A DNA stretch of 64,000 nucleotides from Sporosarcina sp. E16_8. Its GTDB lineage: Bacteria > Bacillota > Bacilli > Bacillales_A > Planococcaceae. The notes under the pieces are model-generated. The model was not told where the DNA came from, did not search any database, and saw only the letters and a list, made by a program, of their open reading frames with translations. Below are positions 17,398 through 25,947 of this stretch, piece after piece (position 1 is the first letter of the stretch; every line of letters begins with the position of its first letter). The stretch is taken from contig NZ_JADPRZ010000004.1 in assembly GCF_017347095.1 (NCBI RefSeq), forward strand, positions 1-64,000, written 5' to 3'. Both the position numbers and the translations under genes were made by a program.

Positions 17398-17757
17398 TTA
17401 CTTGGATTTCAAGAAACGTATCTCTTTTAAACGAATGGAGAGTAACCAGGTTATCAATTTTTCATATTTCTCTTGCCATAGTTTTTTCATTATCAATGTC
17501 AAGAATAACAAGGATAACAAAAATAAAAAAGAGATGATGCTTGTTAACTGGAAAAAAAGAGTTTCTTGAAAACCGCCATAACCGATACAAATGACAACGC
17601 TACTCACAAAAATTATAGATAGAACAGGTAACAATTCAAAAAGTATGTCGTAGTTTCTTTTTTTGATAAAGCGCATTATAGTTGGGGAAATTAAAGAAAT
17701 AAGTAGGATATAGGAGATAACGACAAGTATGTCTACCACGACTATGAATAAGTCCAT
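17398..17757 (-). CDS. Hypothetical membrane protein, 119 aa
   Basis: Three hydrophobic helices (about 3-28, 41-60, 69-92) are followed by a basic cytoplasmic tail (KLWQEKYEKLITWLLSIRLKEIR). No motif that I recognise. AAGGAGG lies 12 bases upstream of the ATG at 17757, a long but usable spacing. Flanked by a terminator on its 3' side. Function unknown. Confidence 0.65.
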   Translation of the reverse strand: MDLFIVVVDILVVISYILLISLISPTIMRFIKKRNYDILFELLPVLSIIFVSSVVICIGYGGFQETLFFQLTSIISFLFLLSLLFLTLIMKKLWQEKYEKLITWLLSIRLKEIRFLKSK

Positions 17758-18080
17758 CTCTTTTCAAAGCCTCCTTATCAAATTCACCTACAGAATGACT
17801 CCCTTAGAAAAGGCTATATAGATAAACTATACCCTTTCGGCGGCTCAGTTATGCATCGAAACATAGTTTTTCCTTACAATGAATATACAGAACGAGGATG
17901 GTTGTATCGCTAACGGGTTCTCTTTTTAGGGATAAAACAACAAAATAGCAGGGGAAGGCAGGGACCTATTCGCATTAGCGGATAGGTCCCTTATTGTTGA
18001 ATAACAGGTAGCAATACTTGCATTAGAATGATGTTTTAGTAACAGGGCAAGAAATTGAAACCAATTTGGAAGTTCTACAT
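17758..18080. other. Intergenic region with one hairpin
   Basis: No convincing gene. A hairpin at 17960-17991 (AGGGACCTAT with its complement, 12-base loop) followed by TTATTGTT may be an old terminator. A 20-codon frame at about 17851-17913 (MHRNIVFPYNEY...) lacks a clear ribosome binding site and may be a remnant. Confidence 0.4.
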
Positions 18081-18118
18081 AAAACAAGCAAGCCACCTTT
18101 TGGTGGCTTGCTTGTTTT
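18081..18118 (-). terminator. Strong terminator
   Basis: A perfect 17-bp stem (AAAACAAGCAAGCCACC and complement, TTTT loop) touches the stop codon of the DUF2798 gene. Confidence 0.85.
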
Positions 18119-18600
18119 TACACGTTTACTTCTGGCTTTTGTGTCGATGGTTTAATATATTTAACTAATAGCCTACGTGAGATTGGTCCAACAATTAGTA
18201 ACTGCGATGGAAGTGCAACGATAAAGTTTAGACCAACTATCTTAAGGTAGGCTGTGAAAATTGAACCTTCAATTTCTGTCATTAACGCCGTTAAAATAAG
18301 GCCGTAAACTGACATGATAAGAACCATTATAGGGACCATACAAAAAGCAATCGCCACAATAAAGTTGATTTCTCTCGATTTATCATAAGGTAGTGATAAT
18401 GCCATTTTACGCGCTTTCGGTTCAATGAATGACTCTACGATAAAAGCGACGATAAATGTTATGACAAATTGAATCACTGCACTCCCTACTGTATACGATG
18501 AAAATCCGTGTAAAGCTGTGTTGTAAACTGACATAATAAGAACCATTCCAAAACACATAAATAGTCCGAAAATAATGCCTTCTTTTTTATTACTAGGCAA
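18118..18600 (-). CDS. DUF2798-family membrane protein
   Basis: 160 residues with four membrane helices arranged as two similar halves. The first half has GLFMCFGMVLIMSVYN and the second AFCMVPIMVLIMSVYG, pointing to an internal duplication typical of DUF2798. It starts with TTG behind AAAGGA (spacing nine). The function of the family is unknown. Monocistronic. Confidence 0.8.
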   Translation of the reverse strand: MPSNKKEGIIFGLFMCFGMVLIMSVYNTALHGFSSYTVGSAVIQFVITFIVAFIVESFIEPKARKMALSLPYDKSREINFIVAIAFCMVPIMVLIMSVYGLILTALMTEIEGSIFTAYLKIVGLNFIVALPSQLLIVGPISRRLLVKYIKPSTQKPEVNV

Positions 18601-18926
18601 ATAAAAACATCCTTTCGTATTGAGAATAAACGTAATTATATATGCTTAGAATTTTTCACATAAGTGACGTTTTTGTGAACCTTTTTAGACGACATTAAAT
18701 TACATTGTTATTTTCAATTGAAAAATAGAGATGTACATGATTTATTGGTATAGATAGTCGCATTAATTCTAGCAAAGCTTGTAAAATTAATAATTCAAAA
18801 AAGCAGCGGCGCTATAACCGATGCTTTTTGGGTCGTTGAAACAAGTGTTATTATTGATGTTTTTTTCTTTTTTGTCCCCCCTAAAAATTACCCGTTTTTG
18901 TATCGCAAATCCTCTTTCATATTTCT
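18601..18926. other. Intergenic region with minus-strand terminator
   Basis: It contains a hairpin at 18797-18829 (AGCATCGG...CCGCTGCT on the minus strand with a run of Ts after it) that probably ends the sigma/anti-sigma transcript about 100 bp past the stop. A plus-strand frame at 18821 overlaps the anti-sigma gene and has no ribosome binding site. Nothing else seen. Confidence 0.55.
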
Positions 18927-19679
18927 TTATTCTACTATCTCAAAGCTCTCCAACATATAGTGAAACCTTGCTCCGTGGCCTTCCGCAGCTTCAAGGAAAT
19001 AGTTTTCTGTAATGATGTAGCTACCCTCTTTGCCATTGCTGATGACATATGCTTGAACAACTTTAGCATCCCAATCGCTACCGTTCAATCCATATAATAA
19101 ATAGCCTTCGACTGGTTCTGTTACGGCTTCGACAGCTCTTAATTCCGGAAACTCTTCCTTTAACTCGACTTCAATTTGTTTAACAAGATCTACGGGTTTC
19201 TGATCTGTTACTTGTCTGATTTCCATAGTCACTTCTGGGTACTTTTCCGGAAGCGGCTCAATCGTTGTAATGACGTCTGCTTTATCGCTTTTGATCATTT
19301 TATAGCGTGTTTCATCGACATAAATGATGTACTGTGAATTTGTACCTTCATTTAAATTAACGTCGGTTTTTTCGTCCTGTCCTTCAATGCTTTGAGTAAT
19401 TTCCTTTTCCGGGACGAATATATCTTTAATACCTTTCATGAATGCCATTCCAGTATCCGTTTGTAAACTGAATGCGATGATAAGAGCAGCGGCAGTTGTA
19501 ATAAGAATAGGAATTAGACGATTTTTCTTTTTCATTGTCTGAACTTCACCCCTGTTAACTTTCTCTTCGCTGAATAATTCTTTTTCTAGGCCGTTCCATA
19601 TTTCATCTTGTAGACCAATTGTTTCTTGTTCTGTCCTTTTATGAAAAACCTCTTTTGCTCGTTCGTCGAAGTTACTCAT
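18927..19679 (-). CDS. Anti-sigma factor, single-pass membrane protein
   Basis: 250 residues: a cytoplasmic N-terminal segment (1-51), one membrane helix (about 54-70, LIPILITTAAALIIAF), and an extracytoplasmic domain with DUF4367-like features (YIIYVDETRYKMIKSD, EPVEGYLLYGLNGSDW). This is the layout of anti-sigma factors that hold ECF sigma factors at the membrane. Its start overlaps the sigma gene stop by 4 bp, so the two are made together. No classic zinc-binding HxxxCxxC motif is visible. Confidence 0.8.
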   Translation of the reverse strand: MSNFDERAKEVFHKRTEQETIGLQDEIWNGLEKELFSEEKVNRGEVQTMKKKNRLIPILITTAAALIIAFSLQTDTGMAFMKGIKDIFVPEKEITQSIEGQDEKTDVNLNEGTNSQYIIYVDETRYKMIKSDKADVITTIEPLPEKYPEVTMEIRQVTDQKPVDLVKQIEVELKEEFPELRAVEAVTEPVEGYLLYGLNGSDWDAKVVQAYVISNGKEGSYIITENYFLEAAEGHGARFHYMLESFEIVE

Positions 19680-20212
19680 TGTGGTCCCTCCTCTTTATCA
19701 ATCGGGTCTAATTGTTCTTTTAGCCGTTTCCTACCTTTAAACAACCTGGACTTTACTGTATTGTGATTTAGTCCTAGAATCTCCGCAATTTCTTTTTCGG
19801 TGAAGCCCCTCACATATTTTAATATGATTGGAATTCGGTGCATGTCATCAAGAGATTGAATCGTATCGTATAAATCAGATAGATGATCGAAAGATTCTTC
19901 AGCAAGGGATGGATCATTTTCCAGGTCGGGGTGTTCAAATTTTGAAAGAGCTGACTCTTTCTTTAGGTACCGAAGGCACTCATTCATCAAGATTCGGTAA
20001 AACCACGGTTCAAAGGGCAATTCAGGGTTATAGCTGCCGATTTGCCGGTATACGCGGATGAACGTTTCTTGTACCGCGTCTTTGGCCATTTCACGGTTGC
20101 GCGTAATAGCAGAAGCCGTTCGGATTGCGTAGTCTGCATATGCTTCGTAAAGTTCACGAAACGAGTTTTTGTCGCCGGCCTGTATGTTTCGTATCAATTC
20201 TTTCATCTCCAC
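19676..20212 (-). CDS. ECF-type RNA polymerase sigma factor
   Basis: 178 residues. Region 2 is at about 20-85 (FRELYEAYADYAIRTAS, AKDAVQETFIRVYRQIG, PFEPWFYRILMNECL) and region 4 at about 115-170 (YVRGFTEKEIAEILGLNHNTVKSRLFKGRKRLKE). Regions 1 and 3 are absent, as in all ECF factors. A GTG at 20212 has GGAAGGAG nine bases upstream; an ATG two codons later is an alternative. It is co-transcribed with its anti-sigma factor and seems to be preceded by its own type of promoter (20257-20290). Confidence 0.93.
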   Translation of the reverse strand: MEMKELIRNIQAGDKNSFRELYEAYADYAIRTASAITRNREMAKDAVQETFIRVYRQIGSYNPELPFEPWFYRILMNECLRYLKKESALSKFEHPDLENDPSLAEESFDHLSDLYDTIQSLDDMHRIPIILKYVRGFTEKEIAEILGLNHNTVKSRLFKGRKRLKEQLDPIDKEEGPQ

Positions 20213-20256
20213 TAGGTTTCACTCCTTCCAGAACAACGGTATTTTATTGCTCATAC

Positions 20257-20290
20257 TATACTTACCCTTAGAAACACTAAAAAGTTTTCA
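20257..20290 (-). promoter_or_regulatory. Candidate autoregulatory ECF promoter
   Basis: On the minus strand TGAAAACTTT is followed after 16 bases by TAAGTATA, close to the TGAAAC-N16-CGTATA layout of SigW-type ECF promoters, about 45 bp upstream of the sigma gene start. Confidence 0.5.
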
Positions 20291-20399
20291 GCATGGAATT
20301 TTTATTTACAAAGTCGAGTCGAATGATATATGTGAATGTAGGGTATCGTGTAGAGTACACGTTAAAGAATGAAATATGTAAAATAGAGGAGAGAACTTG

Positions 20400-20936
20400 A
20401 TGAAAGTCGTAGCGATTGTCGGGAGTTTACGAAAAGATTCATTCAATATGCAGTTAGTGAAAACGATTGAAAAGAGATATAGTCACCTTTTTGAAGTAGT
20501 AATTGCGGATATCGGAAGTTTGCCGTTCTACAATGAAGATGAGGAAAATTCACCTTCTGGGGAAGTACAGAACTACAAGGAAATGATTGCTGAAGCGGAT
20601 GCTGTCCTCATAAGCACACCTGAATTCAACTGGTCTATGTCGGGCGTTTTGAAAAATGCATTGGAATGGTTATCTAGAGTGGACAAACCGATAGCCGGTA
20701 AACCGGTTATGCCGATGGGCGTTTCTCAAGGGGCGCTTGGAACAGTAAGAGCGCAATTGCACTTACGACAAGTATTAGGGAGTATCCAAGCGGCTACACT
20801 GCCTCCTGCGGGGAATGAAATCTTCATTGGTTCGGCGGGACAGAAATTCCAGAATGGTCAACTGACAGATGAGGCTACACTTAAGTTTCTGGATAAGATC
20901 GTTGATAAGTTTGTTACTTTCGTCAAAGAGCAATAG
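20400..20936 (+). CDS. NADPH-dependent FMN reductase family protein
   Basis: 178 residues with a flavodoxin-like fold. Motifs are VAIVGSLRKDSFNMQLVK (FMN phosphate loop), ADAVLISTPEFNWSMSGVLKNALEWLSR and GKPVMPMGVSQGALGTVRAQLHLRQVL. These match the FMN_red family (YhdA, ChrR and azoreductase-like quinone or chromate reductases). ATG at 20400 behind AGAGGAGAG. It is divergent from the sigma operon. The physiological substrate cannot be told. Confidence 0.92.
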   Translation: MKVVAIVGSLRKDSFNMQLVKTIEKRYSHLFEVVIADIGSLPFYNEDEENSPSGEVQNYKEMIAEADAVLISTPEFNWSMSGVLKNALEWLSRVDKPIAGKPVMPMGVSQGALGTVRAQLHLRQVLGSIQAATLPPAGNEIFIGSAGQKFQNGQLTDEATLKFLDKIVDKFVTFVKEQ

Positions 20937-20957
20937 GCTAAATAAATAATGAAAGAA

Positions 20958-21002
20958 AATCGCCCTTTTGATTTCCATTGGAGAAATCGAAAGGGCGATT
21001 TA
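20958..21002. terminator. Bidirectional terminator
   Basis: AAATCGCCCTTTTGATTTC pairs with its near complement, between the convergent FMN reductase and GNAT genes. Confidence 0.8.
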
Positions 21003-21010
21003 TATTTAGG

Positions 21011-21574
21011 TTAAATGATTTTCACCATATGATGAAACGGTTCACCAATGATTGTCCATGGCGAGACAATCTCGTAGCCGATCCGTTTGTAGAGACGGAT
21101 GGCCGGTTCTTTTTCTGTTTCGACGTTTAAAGAAAGTTTTGCGCTGTTTTTTTGTCTAGCAACTTCTTCTGCGTACTCAAACAACTTCGTACCGATTCCT
21201 TTACCGCGAAATGCGGGATCAATACAAACTGTATCGATGTAAAGTTCGTCAGCTAATGATTCCGCGTCCACTTCGGAGTTAGTAGCACCTTTTTTAGAAA
21301 GCCACTCACTTAAGTTTTGGTCGAGTTTAGGGGCATCCGAGCCTGCATATAACACCATAATACCTGCTACTTTCCCATCCAGCTCTGCAATATAGGTATA
21401 GAGATGAGAGTGTCGGTTATCCTTACGCTTGAATAGAACGCATAGTTCCTGCTCTACCTTGTCCCATTCTGTTTCGCCTGTCATTCTTTTAGCGATATCA
21501 CCGATTGCGTCGATAATAAGCGGCGCAGCCTGTTCAGCATCAGCGGGTTGTGCTTGTCGAATTGTGATGTCCAT
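21011..21574 (-). CDS. GNAT-family N-acetyltransferase
   Basis: 187 residues. The acetyl-CoA site motif A is DTVCIDPAFRGKGIGTKLFEYAEEVA, followed by motif B around LNVETEKEPAIRLYKRIGYE. The N-terminal part (IRQAQPADAEQAAPLIIDAIGDIAKRMTG) is typical of single-domain GNAT enzymes. Substrate unknown. AGGAGG lies before the start. Monocistronic. Confidence 0.9.
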   Translation of the reverse strand: MDITIRQAQPADAEQAAPLIIDAIGDIAKRMTGETEWDKVEQELCVLFKRKDNRHSHLYTYIAELDGKVAGIMVLYAGSDAPKLDQNLSEWLSKKGATNSEVDAESLADELYIDTVCIDPAFRGKGIGTKLFEYAEEVARQKNSAKLSLNVETEKEPAIRLYKRIGYEIVSPWTIIGEPFHHMVKII

Positions 21575-21632
21575 TAGTAAAAAACCTCCTTCTACATCCT
21601 CTATTATATCAAATAATACTTGTTGTAAAGAA

Positions 21633-21663
21633 AACAGCCCGTCTGCAAGTGCAGCGGGCTGTT
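21633..21663 (-). terminator. Terminator of the EamA transporter gene
   Basis: AACAGCCCG/CGGGCTGTT plus inner TCTGCA/GCAG pairing, with Ts on the minus strand, overlapping the 3' end of the EamA gene region. Confidence 0.75.
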
Positions 21664-21667
21664 CAAC

Positions 21668-22555
21668 TCAGCTTCTATATTTCAATCTTCTCTGCGCAAT
21701 GGTCGGTAACGTCATACCGATTACGATAATAATAATACCAATTACCTGGAATGTCGTCAGTGCTTCGCTTAATAAAATAACGGACGCGGTGACCGCAACT
21801 GGAAGTTCTGCTGCGCTTAAGATCGATGTCATTGCAGTCCCAACTTTCGGTACTGCAATTGAGAAGAGATAAATCGGAATGACAATCCCGAACAATCCGA
21901 GAATCAAACCGTATACCCATAAACCGCCACTGAACAACGTACCGTTCCAGACAATTTCAGGCGTTTGGAAAAAGAAGATTGCAATGGCTGCGAAAAATGA
22001 TGTGAACAGCAAACGCGTTTCCGTATCCATTCCTTCAACTTGTCGTGAATTAATCATAACAAATGATGCAAAGCTGATAGCTGAAGCCATTCCCCATGCC
22101 CAACCTTGCCAAGGAATTCCGCTAAGATCTGCATCGATAATGCCGGCCGCAAGAATTGTACCGCCGAAAAGGAAAAGAAGTGAAATGACTTCAATTCGTT
22201 TTGGAAGGCGTCGTTTCGCGATACAGTCGAACAGCATTCCGACCCAAGTAAATTGGAATAACATAACAACTGCAAGAGAAGCGGGCATGTATTCAATGGC
22301 TTGGCCGTATACCGTACCTGTCGTTGCGGTGAATAACCCCGCAAGAAGGAGCGTCACGCCACCGCCGAATTTTGGAACTTTATGTCGTACAATGACAAAA
22401 ATAAGTAAAGCTATGAAAAACCCGACGAAGTATTGGCTCGTTACTGCTTCAGCAGCAGTGTAGCCATCTTGAATCGCCAGTTTAATAATTGTTGAAAGAA
22501 TACCGTAACAGCTTGCTGCAAAGACGATAAGTAGTGGGTAAATCCATTGTTTCAT
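21668..22555 (-). CDS. EamA/DMT-family transporter
   Basis: 295 residues with ten hydrophobic helices in two EamA repeats (about 5-135 and 150-285). Motifs include QYFVGFFIALLIFVI, PASLAVVMLFQFTWVGMLFD and LFSIAVPKVGTAMTSILSAAELPVAV with LSEALTTFQVIGIIIIVIG. Drug/metabolite superfamily exporters move amino acids, metabolites or drugs; the substrate is unknown. It starts behind AGGAGGATTTTTCTT. Confidence 0.9.
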   Translation of the reverse strand: MKQWIYPLLIVFAASCYGILSTIIKLAIQDGYTAAEAVTSQYFVGFFIALLIFVIVRHKVPKFGGGVTLLLAGLFTATTGTVYGQAIEYMPASLAVVMLFQFTWVGMLFDCIAKRRLPKRIEVISLLFLFGGTILAAGIIDADLSGIPWQGWAWGMASAISFASFVMINSRQVEGMDTETRLLFTSFFAAIAIFFFQTPEIVWNGTLFSGGLWVYGLILGLFGIVIPIYLFSIAVPKVGTAMTSILSAAELPVAVTASVILLSEALTTFQVIGIIIIVIGMTLPTIAQRRLKYRS

Positions 22556-22759
22556 AAGAAAAATCCTCCTGTTCCATCAAAACAGTATACCACGATTAGG
22601 GAAAGTATTACAGGTCGGAAGTCTGACGACTAGATGAATTTAAATCGTGTTGGTATAGATTCTACTATAAATTGAAACGAGCTATATATTTCGGTACTCT
22701 TCCTGTATATAGTGTTCCATGATACGATGAGGAAAAATAAAGTGATAGGGTGTACATTC

Positions 22760-23698
22760 ATGATTGATGCAACTAAAAAACACGTTTTAATTTATGGCGA
22801 TGCATTCGTCGATTATATAGCGGAAGACCAGTCCAATTCGACATTCGCGACGTTTCTTGGCGGGGCAACGGTCAACGTGGCAGCGGGAATTTCTAGGCTT
22901 GGCGCGTCTTCCGCGTTCATCACAGTGACGGGAGAAGACACGACTTCCGAATTTGTACGGGAGGAGTTAGAGAAAGAAGGTGTTGACTTATCGTTTGCGA
23001 AACGTAAGAATGACAAGCGAGTGAGTGGTGTGTACATACATCTGACGCGAGATAATGACCGTATTTTCCATACGTATATAGATGAGACACCTGACATCCA
23101 AGTGGAAACTACCGATTTGTCTACAAAGGCATTTCAAGACGCTTCGGTATTGCATATTTGTTCGGGTACGATGTTTCATTTAACGGCTCTACAAACGACG
23201 CGGGAAGCGGTACGCCTTGCTAAGAAGTTTGGAGTGCCTTTGTCATTGGACGCAAATATCCGCCCACTTAGGTGGGAGAGTGAAGCGTTTTGTCGTGAGA
23301 CAATCATGTCCTTTGTTGAGGACACCAATCTACTAAAATTGACGGAAGAGGAGCTTTTTTTTCTGACGGAGACAGATACGTTAGAAGATGGAATCGCTAA
23401 ACTGGCGCCCTATCAGATTCACGCCATACTTGTCACTGCAGGCGAGCTCGGTACATTTGCCATCATTGACGGCAGCCTGACATATGTAGGCGTTGAACCC
23501 GTCATAGCTGTCGATACGACGGGAGCAGGCGATGCATTCATTGCAGGAATTCTTCGCCAAATCCATATGAAAGGGAAACCGAAAACACGCGATGAATGGA
23601 TTGACTATATTTCCTTTGGCAATAAGCTTGGTGCACTCTGTGCGACAAAACCGGGGGCATTATCTGCAATGCCTCGGCTTGAAGAAATAGATGAATAA
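22760..23698 (+). CDS. PfkB-family carbohydrate kinase
   Basis: 312 residues. The N-terminal motif GGATVNVAAGISRLGA and the C-terminal motif DTTGAGDAFIAGILR (with the catalytic Asp) define the ribokinase/PfkB fold. SLDANIRPLRWES and KLTEEELFFLTET are also typical of fructokinases and 2-keto-3-deoxygluconate kinases. The frame opens at 22712, but the ATG at 22760 has AGGGTG seven bases upstream and gives the usual short N-terminus. Sugar specificity unknown. A single gene with its own terminator. Confidence 0.88.
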   Translation: MIDATKKHVLIYGDAFVDYIAEDQSNSTFATFLGGATVNVAAGISRLGASSAFITVTGEDTTSEFVREELEKEGVDLSFAKRKNDKRVSGVYIHLTRDNDRIFHTYIDETPDIQVETTDLSTKAFQDASVLHICSGTMFHLTALQTTREAVRLAKKFGVPLSLDANIRPLRWESEAFCRETIMSFVEDTNLLKLTEEELFFLTETDTLEDGIAKLAPYQIHAILVTAGELGTFAIIDGSLTYVGVEPVIAVDTTGAGDAFIAGILRQIHMKGKPKTRDEWIDYISFGNKLGALCATKPGALSAMPRLEEIDE

Positions 23699-23702
23699 TG
23701 AT

Positions 23703-23732
23703 ATCCTCCCTTTTTTGTGGGAGGATTTTTTA
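23703..23732 (+). terminator. Terminator
   Basis: ATCCTCCC/GGGAGGAT stem followed by a run of Ts, after the sugar kinase. Confidence 0.85.
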
Positions 23733-23811
23733 TTTATTGTTCCAATTAACTAAATAGTGGTGTATATTCAGAATTATCACTATTATCTACTATTAAAGGG
23801 GATGGGATTAA

Positions 23812-24966
23812 ATGAATAAGAGAATCAAACTGCTATTTTCAGTTTTGATGGTATTCTCACTAGTTGTATTGACAGCTTGCGGAAACAATACGAAGGATGC
23901 AGGCGACAAAGAAATAGGAGCAGATGGCGCAGTAAAAGCTAAAATAGGTGTCATTTCCTATTTAACTGGGCCAGGAGCTGGTTATGGAGAGGCAATTACG
24001 AATGGCTTGAAATTGGCCAATAAGGAGCTTAAAGAAGCAGGAGAAGTTGATTTGGAATTGAAGATTGAAGACTCAGCTGGTAAACAAGAAGAAGCATTAT
24101 CTGCTGCACAGAAATTGATGAACTCAGATAATGTTGATGCAATTATTGGGCCTACGCTTAGTACTGAAATGTTTGTAGTTGGACCTGAAGCTGAATTAAA
24201 TGGTGTTCCAATCATGGGGACTTCAAATACTGCAGAGGGGGTTCCGCAGCTTGGTGAATATGTGTTCAGAAACTCAATCCCTGAAACATTAGCGATTCCA
24301 GCATCTGTACAAAAAGCAATTGAAAAATATGATGTTAAAAAAGTAGCGATTTTATATGGAAATGATGATGTATTTACAAAAGCGGGTTACGATGTAATGA
24401 AAAAAGTAGCAGAAGACTTAAATCTAGAGGTCGTTACGACAGAAACATTCCAGTTAGGTCAATCAGATTATAAAGCACAATTGACGAAAATAAAAAACTT
24501 GAATCCAGACTTGATTCTTGCATCTGCTTTGTATAATGAAGGCGCAGTTATATTAGATCAGGCTAGAAAAATGGGGCTTGATGTTCCATTTGTAGGCGGG
24601 AATGGGTTCAATTCACCGGAAGTTATTAAGATTGCCGGGGAGGCTTCCAATGGTTTAATTGTTGCGACACCTTGGTTTGCACATAAGGATGATGAAAAAG
24701 TTAAAAGCTTTGTGAAGAACTATAAAGAAGCATATGGAGTTGAACCGGATCAGTTTGCAGCACAAGCTTATGATGGATTGTATCTAATGGCTGAAGCGGT
24801 TAAAAATGCAGGTGTAGCTGACCGTGATGAAATTCGTGATGCACTGGCAGCAATTAAAGATTTTAAAGGTGTATTAGGTACAATGTCGTTTGATGAAGAC
24901 GGTGATATTGTAATGGAACCTACTGTATTAATCATCGAAGGCAATGAGTATATAGTATTTGAATAA
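23812..24966 (+). CDS. livJ: Branched-chain amino acid type ABC transporter, substrate-binding lipoprotein
   Basis: 384 residues. The signal peptide ends in the lipobox LTAC with Cys23 as the lipid anchor. The periplasmic-binding type I (Leu/Ile/Val) fold is shown by KIGVISYLTGPGAGYGEAITNGLKLA, IIGPTLSTEMFVVGPEA, VAILYGNDDVFTKAGYDVM and FAAQAYDGLYLMAEAV. First gene of a five-gene operon with two permeases and two ATPases, in livJHMGF order. It could serve branched-chain amino acids or another amide or amino acid; exact substrate not visible. Confidence 0.9.
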   Translation: MNKRIKLLFSVLMVFSLVVLTACGNNTKDAGDKEIGADGAVKAKIGVISYLTGPGAGYGEAITNGLKLANKELKEAGEVDLELKIEDSAGKQEEALSAAQKLMNSDNVDAIIGPTLSTEMFVVGPEAELNGVPIMGTSNTAEGVPQLGEYVFRNSIPETLAIPASVQKAIEKYDVKKVAILYGNDDVFTKAGYDVMKKVAEDLNLEVVTTETFQLGQSDYKAQLTKIKNLNPDLILASALYNEGAVILDQARKMGLDVPFVGGNGFNSPEVIKIAGEASNGLIVATPWFAHKDDEKVKSFVKNYKEAYGVEPDQFAAQAYDGLYLMAEAVKNAGVADRDEIRDALAAIKDFKGVLGTMSFDEDGDIVMEPTVLIIEGNEYIVFE

Positions 24967-25058
24967 ATAATTGGCAATCAGGTTAAGATTGTTTGCAGCC
25001 TGATTGCATTTCTATTTAACTATTTTTAAAAGCTATGAATGGATAAGGAGGGTGCGCA

Positions 25059-25943
25059 TTGCTAATTGAACAATTAATAAATGGTCTTACATTGGGAAGT
25101 ATTTATGTTGTTGTTGCCCTCGGTTATACGCTGGTGTTTGGTGTCCTTAACATTGTCAATATGGGACATGGGGAAATTTTTATGTTTGGTGCATTTATGG
25201 GCGTTATTGTAACGAATAGTTTAGGTTTACCGTTATACGTGGCCTTTTTGGTTGCCATTATTGTTACAGGTATATTAGGTTATTTCCTTGAGCGTTTTGC
25301 ATTAAGGCCATTGAGAGGGAAAGAGGGCGTGTCCCATCTTGCTCCACTTATCAGTACGATTGGGGTATCTATTTTTCTTGAAAATGCTGCTCATCATTTT
25401 TTTGGAGCTGGAAATCAGCCCTTCCGAACAAGCTTTTCGGAGTTGAACATAACGATTGGTTCAACAACCGTCTATTATGTCCAAATTCTTATCTTTGTTA
25501 TTGCAATTCTATTAATGTTTGGACTCACATTTTGGTTGTCAAAGACGAAGGCGGGCAAGGCTTTACGTGCAAGTGCAGAAAACTTAGCAGTTGCAAGCCT
25601 ACTTGGCGTTAATACGAAAAGAGTGATTACACAAACGGTTATTATTGCATCTGCAATGGGTGGAATTGCGGGAATTCTAGTTGGGATTGCATTCAACTCG
25701 GTTAATCCGCAAATGGGTTTATCATTTGGATTAAAAGGTTTAGCCATTATCATTCTTGGTGGTTTAGGAAACGTTCGTGGTGCGATGGCGGGCGGTCTAA
25801 TATTGGGACTTTCTGAAACGTTTTTAGTGGCTTATGGAAATTCAGGTTATCGTGATGCCATCGCGTTTATCGCGATTATCGTTATTTTAATTGTTAGACC
25901 ACAAGGACTTTTCGGTACGTCAACATCGAAATCAAAGGGGTGA
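25059..25943 (+). CDS. livH: Branched-chain amino acid ABC transporter permease LivH
   Basis: 294 residues, about eight membrane helices. Family signatures are LINGLTLGSIYVVVALGYTLVFGVLNIVNMGHGEI at the N-terminus and FGLKGLAIIILGGLGNVRGAMAGGLILG near the C-terminus, which includes the EAA-like loop contacting the ATPases. It starts with TTG at 25059 behind AAGGAGGGTGCGCA. It pairs with the LivM-type permease that follows after four bases. Confidence 0.93.
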   Translation: MLIEQLINGLTLGSIYVVVALGYTLVFGVLNIVNMGHGEIFMFGAFMGVIVTNSLGLPLYVAFLVAIIVTGILGYFLERFALRPLRGKEGVSHLAPLISTIGVSIFLENAAHHFFGAGNQPFRTSFSELNITIGSTTVYYVQILIFVIAILLMFGLTFWLSKTKAGKALRASAENLAVASLLGVNTKRVITQTVIIASAMGGIAGILVGIAFNSVNPQMGLSFGLKGLAIIILGGLGNVRGAMAGGLILGLSETFLVAYGNSGYRDAIAFIAIIVILIVRPQGLFGTSTSKSKG

Positions 25944-25947
25944 TTAT

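Noticed and set aside
21879-22463. 194-codon frame antisense to the EamA transporter gene
   Set aside because: No ribosome binding site and a translation without domain character. The minus-strand frame encodes a clear ten-helix transporter.
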